A stretch of DNA of 8,925 nt from Syntrophomonadaceae bacterium. Its GTDB lineage: Bacteria; Bacillota; Dethiobacteria; PWVN01. Below are positions 6,806 to 8,925 of this stretch, piece after piece. The notes beneath the pieces are model-generated. The model saw only the letters and a program-made list of their open reading frames with translations, ran no database searches and was not told the DNA's origin. The stretch lies in NCBI GenBank assembly GCA_003561835.1, contig PWVN01000283.1:1-8925 (forward strand), given 5' to 3'. Each line of letters starts with the position of its first letter. The first letter of the stretch is position 1. The position numbers and the translations under genes were made by a program.

Positions 6806-6833
6806 AAAAAACCACCCGCCGGCCCATACCGGC
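6806..6833 (-). terminator. Possible weak terminator after the PerR-like gene
   Basis: On the minus strand GCCGG-TATGGG-CCGGC forms a short five-pair stem, followed by GGGTGG and then TTTTTT. The six-base gap between stem and T-tract is atypical, so termination efficiency is doubtful. Confidence 0.35.
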
Positions 6834-6856
6834 AAAAATATAATGTGCGTTTATGA

Positions 6857-7264
6857 TTATTGATTGTAAAGGCACTTCTTGCAGATCCCTTTAAAGTACA
6901 CATGCTTTTCCGTAACGACAAAATCCCCCAGGCCCCTGGTGGCCAGGTTGTCCTCGTCAACGGTAAAATCATAAAGGGCGCCACAGGTTTCACACTTGAA
7001 ATGGCCGTGATTCGTGGTATCCGCATCGTAGCGGGTCTCGTTCTCCTCGATGGTGATGACCCGGGCCAAATTGTGGCGGATGAAGAGATCCAGGGTATTG
7101 TAGACGGTAGTTTTGGAAAGGGTGGGAATCTCCCGAACCAGGTTCTGGTAGATTTCCTCCACCGTCGGATGCACGGGATGCTCCATGAGATACTCCATGA
7201 TTTTGATCCGGGCATAAGAAGGCTTGATGTTGCTGTTCCTTAAACGCTCCACGATATTGCTCAT
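6857..7264 (-). CDS. perR: Fur-family transcriptional regulator, PerR-like
   Basis: A 135-residue metal-dependent DNA-binding repressor. The N-terminal winged helix spans about residues 1-80 (LSKTTVYNTLDLF is the recognition helix), and the C-terminal part is the dimerisation domain. Structural zinc ligands are Cys91/Cys94 (CETCG) and Cys128/Cys131 (CKKC). Regulatory-metal residues fit PerR: His32, Asp80 or Asp82, His86 and His88 (NHGHF), and Asp99, which aligns with Asp104 of Bacillus PerR at five residues after the second Cys, where Fur has Glu. This favours peroxide sensing by His oxidation. ATG at 7264 has GGGGG nine bases upstream. It is the likely regulator of the nearby sod operon and perhaps of itself, but no proven sites are shown. 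Confidence 0.9.
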   Translation of the reverse strand: MSNIVERLRNSNIKPSYARIKIMEYLMEHPVHPTVEEIYQNLVREIPTLSKTTVYNTLDLFIRHNLARVITIEENETRYDADTTNHGHFKCETCGALYDFTVDEDNLATRGLGDFVVTEKHVYFKGICKKCLYNQ

Positions 7265-7308
7265 GCCGGTATGCCCCCATTCTTGTATTTAATATAATTT
7301 TGTACTGT

Positions 7309-7323
7309 TTACATTTTATATCA
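7309..7323 (-). promoter_or_regulatory. Candidate PerR box in the perR promoter
   Basis: TTACATT-T-TATATCA (plus strand) matches the PerR consensus at 9 of 14 positions. It overlaps the -10 element and the predicted transcription start, which would fit autorepression. The match is weak and in AT-rich DNA. Confidence 0.22.
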
Positions 7324-7348
7324 TACCATCCCCTCGCACTCCTGTCAA
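7320..7348 (-). promoter_or_regulatory. Strong sigma-A promoter of the PerR-like gene
   Basis: On the minus strand a perfect TTGACA (7343-7348) and TATGAT (7320-7325, 5 of 6) are 17 bases apart, with TGG before the -10. The predicted start of transcription is near 7313, giving an AT-rich leader of about 50 bases. Confidence 0.8.
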
Positions 7349-7385
7349 ATATTAGCGGGCCCCGGGCGCGTCCAAGCGGCTCAAC

Positions 7386-7411
7386 AAAAAAGAGGCGGCA
7401 GGTGCCACCTC
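7386..7411 (-). terminator. Rho-independent terminator of the YlbF-family gene
   Basis: Minus strand GAGGTGGCA pairs with TGCCGCCTC (one G-U wobble, two-base loop CC), followed directly by TTTTTT. It lies 23 bases after the stop codon at 7435 and confirms that a transcribed gene ends there. Confidence 0.88.
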
Positions 7412-7434
7412 TCCTTTCTTCGGTATTTCTACCC

Positions 7435-7764
7435 TCAGGACTGGGCGAACAATTCTGACGTGATGATTTTGTTGGCTCTTTCCATCACCTTGCTGAAGGC
7501 TTCCTGGGCTTTGAAAAAGCGCTTCAGGGTTTCATTGCTCTGGGCTTTGGTCTGCAGCAGTTGAATCTGCTGCACCTCGCTTTGAATGGGCTGACCCTGG
7601 GCCTGGGCCTGCTGGATGCGCTTCTGGCTTTCCTCGATATCGGATATCAGTTTTTGCGCCGTGGGATCCAGCTTGATCCGGGCCTGGGCAGCATTCAGAT
7701 CGACATACTCCTCCGTCTCTTTGATAGCCTGGGCAAAATCTTGGGCTGTCGTCTCTACACTAAT
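7435..7764 (-). CDS. YlbF-family protein with an apparent ATT start codon
   Basis: A 109-residue, Gln-rich, mostly alpha-helical protein of the YlbF/YmcA/YheA family. In Bacillus, YlbF and YmcA work with YaaT in a complex that affects RNA processing and development; the role of this member is unknown. Family-like parts are the N-terminal TTAQDFAQAIKETEEYVDL, DPTAQKLISDIEESQKRI in the middle, and NETLKRFFKAQEAFSKVM toward the end. No ATG, GTG or TTG is available in frame near the beginning: an in-frame TGA lies two codons before the ATT, and ATT AGT GTA GAG follows. GGAGGTGA sits nine bases (from GGAGG) before ATT, which is ideal spacing, so initiation there is the best reading. A single-base change from an ATG, by mutation or sequencing error, is the alternative. 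It has its own terminator, is monocistronic, and is divergent from the membrane-protein gene. Confidence 0.82.
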   Translation of the reverse strand: MSVETTAQDFAQAIKETEEYVDLNAAQARIKLDPTAQKLISDIEESQKRIQQAQAQGQPIQSEVQQIQLLQTKAQSNETLKRFFKAQEAFSKVMERANKIITSELFAQS

Positions 7765-7770
7765 GGTTCT

Positions 7771-7778
7771 TCACCTCC
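7771..7778 (-). promoter_or_regulatory. Ribosome binding site supporting the ATT start
   Basis: GGAGGTGA on the minus strand is a full match to the anti-Shine-Dalgarno. Nine bases lie between GGAGG and the ATT at 7764. The GTG inside this site opens a frame that stops after three codons, so it is not the start. Confidence 0.7.
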
Positions 7779-7922
7779 TGTCTACTACTTCGAAAAGAGG
7801 CCCGCAAATCCTTTATTTTTATCGCATTTTTTACAAAACAAGGGAATCTGCAAATATCAGCGAATATTATGTTGAGTAAGTTTACTATTAGGCCTGACCC
7901 CAAGCTGCGGGGAGGTGGTCCT

Positions 7923-8366
7923 GTGAGAAGAGAGTACATCCTGCTTCTGGTTCCCTTCCTCTGGGGGTGGGCCGTCAACTCCCTGCCCTTTCTGGTTCCC
8001 CTCTACTTTTCCCTGTTCCTCCTGTGGGAAGCCCTCTTCGTGGGGTTCTGGTTCTGGGCCGGCACCGTCTTTGGCCGGCTCCCGGGGAGGGGCCTGCCCA
8101 ACTACCTGACCGGGAACAGTCTCTGGGGGCTCTTTCTCCTCCTGTATACCTGGCAGTACCTTCTGCTCCCCCAAGAGGCCCAAAACCCCTACCTAAGCCT
8201 CGTGTCCCAGTTTTATCCCCTGCCCCTGATGGGTATCAGCAGCAGGACCGTGGGCGCCCTGTCGGGCATTGTCTACGACAGCACAACGGTTCTAGTCTCC
8301 TTCCTCCTGATGCTCCTCATCTTCTCCCTCGGGTTTTTCAGGAACCAACCGCCTCAAAAAACCTAG
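7923..8366 (+). CDS. Integral membrane protein of unknown function
   Basis: I do not recognise this 147-residue protein. It is strongly hydrophobic, with likely membrane segments at about residues 5-22, 23-50 (one or two spans), 64-82 and 121-139, a short Arg-containing loop (GRLPGRGLPN, 51-60) and a polar, basic C-terminal tail (RNQPPQKT). It has many Trp and Phe and no obvious catalytic or metal motif. The start chosen is GTG at 7923, since GGAGG lies seven bases upstream. An in-frame ATG at 7869 has no ribosome binding site and would add 18 polar residues. It is divergent from the YlbF-family gene, across 158 bases in which no clear promoter could be identified on either strand. It could be a small transporter component or envelope protein, but nothing specific supports this. 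Confidence 0.75.
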   Translation: MRREYILLLVPFLWGWAVNSLPFLVPLYFSLFLLWEALFVGFWFWAGTVFGRLPGRGLPNYLTGNSLWGLFLLLYTWQYLLLPQEAQNPYLSLVSQFYPLPLMGISSRTVGALSGIVYDSTTVLVSFLLMLLIFSLGFFRNQPPQKT

Positions 8367-8416
8367 TTCTCCCGTCACAAGAAACCCGGATTTCCCTGTA
8401 TTTTCAGTCTTCCCGT

Positions 8417-8504
8417 AAAACCCTGTCTTATTTACCGGGAAATATTCCCCCGGCCGTACTCCCCGAAACCTCACGTAGAGTTATTATGGCCCTTACAGGG
8501 TTTT
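8417..8504. repeat. Long-range inverted repeat in the gap after the membrane-protein gene
   Basis: AAAACCCTGT at 8417-8426 is the exact reverse complement of ACAGGGTTTT at 8495-8504, 68 bases apart. The whole gap 8367-8585 shows no convincing coding sequence. The right arm ends in TTTTT, so transcripts from the left could fold into a large stem ending in a U-run, possibly a terminator or a structured leader for the downstream small gene. Confidence 0.4.
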
Positions 8505-8585
8505 TAGCAGCGCCTGAAGAATACAAAGGCAGAAGGCTCCCAGGCCTGCCTTGAGACTCCTTGAAACCTGGAAGGAGAGAAGCCC

Positions 8586-8744
8586 ATGATGCCGGACAAG
8601 AAAAAGCTGGAAGAATGGCTCGCCACCCTGGAAGAGTGCCGGGCGAACCTGCCGCCCGCGCTGCTCCGGGTCCACGGCAGGAATCTTGGTGAAATGATCG
8701 ACTTTTTCTATGTGAAGCTCAAGCATGGAGAGGACAAGTTTTAA
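8586..8744 (+). CDS. Small protein of unknown function, 52 residues
   Basis: I do not recognise this protein. It begins MMPDKKKLEEWLATLEECR and ends with FYVKLKHGEDKF; it is soluble, highly charged, and probably forms two helices broken around NLPPALLRVHGRN. There is a single Cys (Cys18) and no metal motif. ATG at 8586 has AAGGAGAG six bases upstream, a strong ribosome binding site, and this is the main evidence that it is real; a second ATG follows immediately at 8589. An opposing reading frame covers the same bases but has no such start signal. It lies between the membrane protein and the MarR-like gene on the same strand, with 219 and 99 bases of spacing, so it is probably expressed separately. 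Confidence 0.65.
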   Translation: MMPDKKKLEEWLATLEECRANLPPALLRVHGRNLGEMIDFFYVKLKHGEDKF

Positions 8745-8782
8745 TCTCCGGGAGGAAGCTTCGGCTGCCCTTAAAAAAAATG

Positions 8783-8796
8783 GTTTACAAGTTAAC
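8783..8796 (+). promoter_or_regulatory. Second operator-like site GTTTAC-AA-GTTAAC
   Basis: This site has the same architecture as the core of the palindrome downstream (GTTAAC-AC-GTTAAC at 8816-8829) and begins exactly 33 bases before it, about three helical turns. It overlaps the -35 element. A repressor could bind both sites on the same DNA face. Confidence 0.45.
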
Positions 8797-8812
8797 CACT
8801 TTCCTGTATCCT
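8784..8812 (+). promoter_or_regulatory. Probable promoter of the MarR-like gene
   Basis: TTTACA (8784-8789, 5 of 6 to consensus) and TATCCT (8807-8812, 4 of 6) are 17 bases apart. The -10 has TG immediately before it. Operator-like sequences overlap both elements. Confidence 0.6.
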
Positions 8813-8836
8813 ATAGTTAACACGTTAACTATAGGA
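8809..8836 (+). promoter_or_regulatory. Perfect 28-bp palindrome, probable operator
   Basis: Two 13-base arms, TCCTATAGTTAAC at 8809-8821 and GTTAACTATAGGA at 8824-8836, are exact reverse complements around a two-base centre (AC). The palindrome covers the end of the -10, the likely transcription start and part of the AGGAG ribosome binding site (8833-8837) of the next gene. Size and place fit a dimeric winged-helix repressor that controls its own gene. Confidence 0.75.
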
Positions 8837-8843
8837 GTTTTTT

Positions 8844-8925
8844 ATGCCGGATATTAAGGACATCTGGTTGTATGCCAACAACATCATCCGCTCCTCCCGT
8901 CAGATGGTCAACGACGGCCTGAGGC
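8844..8925 (+). CDS. N-terminal fragment of a probable MarR-family regulator, cut by window edge
   Basis: Only 27 codons are visible, beginning MPDIKDIWLYANNIIRSSR and continuing to the right edge. An amphipathic N-terminal helix followed by a QMVNDGLR-like stretch resembles the dimerisation helix that opens MarR-type regulators, but no DNA-binding part is seen. ATG at 8844 has AGGAG six bases upstream. The main support for a regulator is the context: a palindromic operator overlapping its own promoter, typical of autorepressed MarR genes. Any other small autoregulated protein remains possible. Confidence 0.5.
   Translation, partial: MPDIKDIWLYANNIIRSSRQMVNDGLR

Noticed and set aside
7967..8554. 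Plus-strand open frame of 195 codons overlapping the membrane protein
   Set aside because: Pro/Leu/Arg-rich shadow in another frame; the frame starting at 7923 has the ribosome binding site and clear membrane segments.
8493..8726. Minus-strand open frame of 77 codons
   Set aside because: Antisense to the 52-residue gene, without a ribosome binding site; the plus-strand frame has a strong one.
1..8925. CRISPR array, tRNA, rRNA or insertion sequence
   Set aside because: No regularly spaced repeats, no tRNA cloverleaf or rRNA sequence, and no transposase or terminal repeats were seen on either strand.

Overview
The window looks like part of a low-oxygen-living, GC-rich Firmicute of the Clostridia. 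The family content points to an anaerobe that must survive oxygen: rubrerythrin, rubredoxin, an FprA-type flavodiiron protein, Mn/Fe superoxide dismutase, a PerR-like Fur repressor and a YlbF-family protein. Gene starts carry strong GGAGG-type ribosome binding sites, and the promoters are sigma-A-like. The exact genus cannot be fixed from the sequence alone.

Layout: everything from 1 to about 7764 is on the minus strand; from 7923 onward genes are on the plus strand. From the left edge, a truncated pyrimidine-nucleoside phosphorylase (1-643) lies 11 bases downstream of a short thymidylate synthase resembling the methanogen type (655-1329). Upstream of these is an LctP-family lactate permease (1437-3221) with an unusual Gly-rich, purine-tract loop. 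A hairpin terminator (3285-3319) then closes a compact oxidative-stress operon, transcribed in the order superoxide dismutase (5320-5931), flavodiiron protein (4096-5295), rubredoxin (3909-4073), rubrerythrin (3334-3867). Upstream of it are an HD-domain hydrolase with its own strong promoter (6145-6723), a PerR-like regulator with a near-consensus promoter (6857-7264) and a YlbF-family protein that appears to start with ATT (7435-7764).

The plus-strand right end holds an unrecognised multi-pass membrane protein (7923-8366), a 219-base gap with a long-range inverted repeat, a 52-residue protein of unknown function (8586-8744), and the first 27 codons of a probable MarR-like regulator (8844 to the edge). 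The last is preceded by a promoter overlaid with a perfect 28-bp palindrome and a related second site.

Functionally, the central operon forms a coherent chain. SOD turns superoxide into peroxide, rubrerythrin reduces peroxide to water, the flavodiiron protein reduces O2 (or NO) to water, and rubredoxin can supply electrons to the last two. The nearby PerR-like protein is the obvious candidate regulator. The left end concerns thymidine nucleotide synthesis and salvage. No wholly novel multi-gene system is evident; the most noteworthy points are the ATT start, the tandem operator-like sites at the right edge, the archaeal-like thymidylate synthase and the permease loop insertion.
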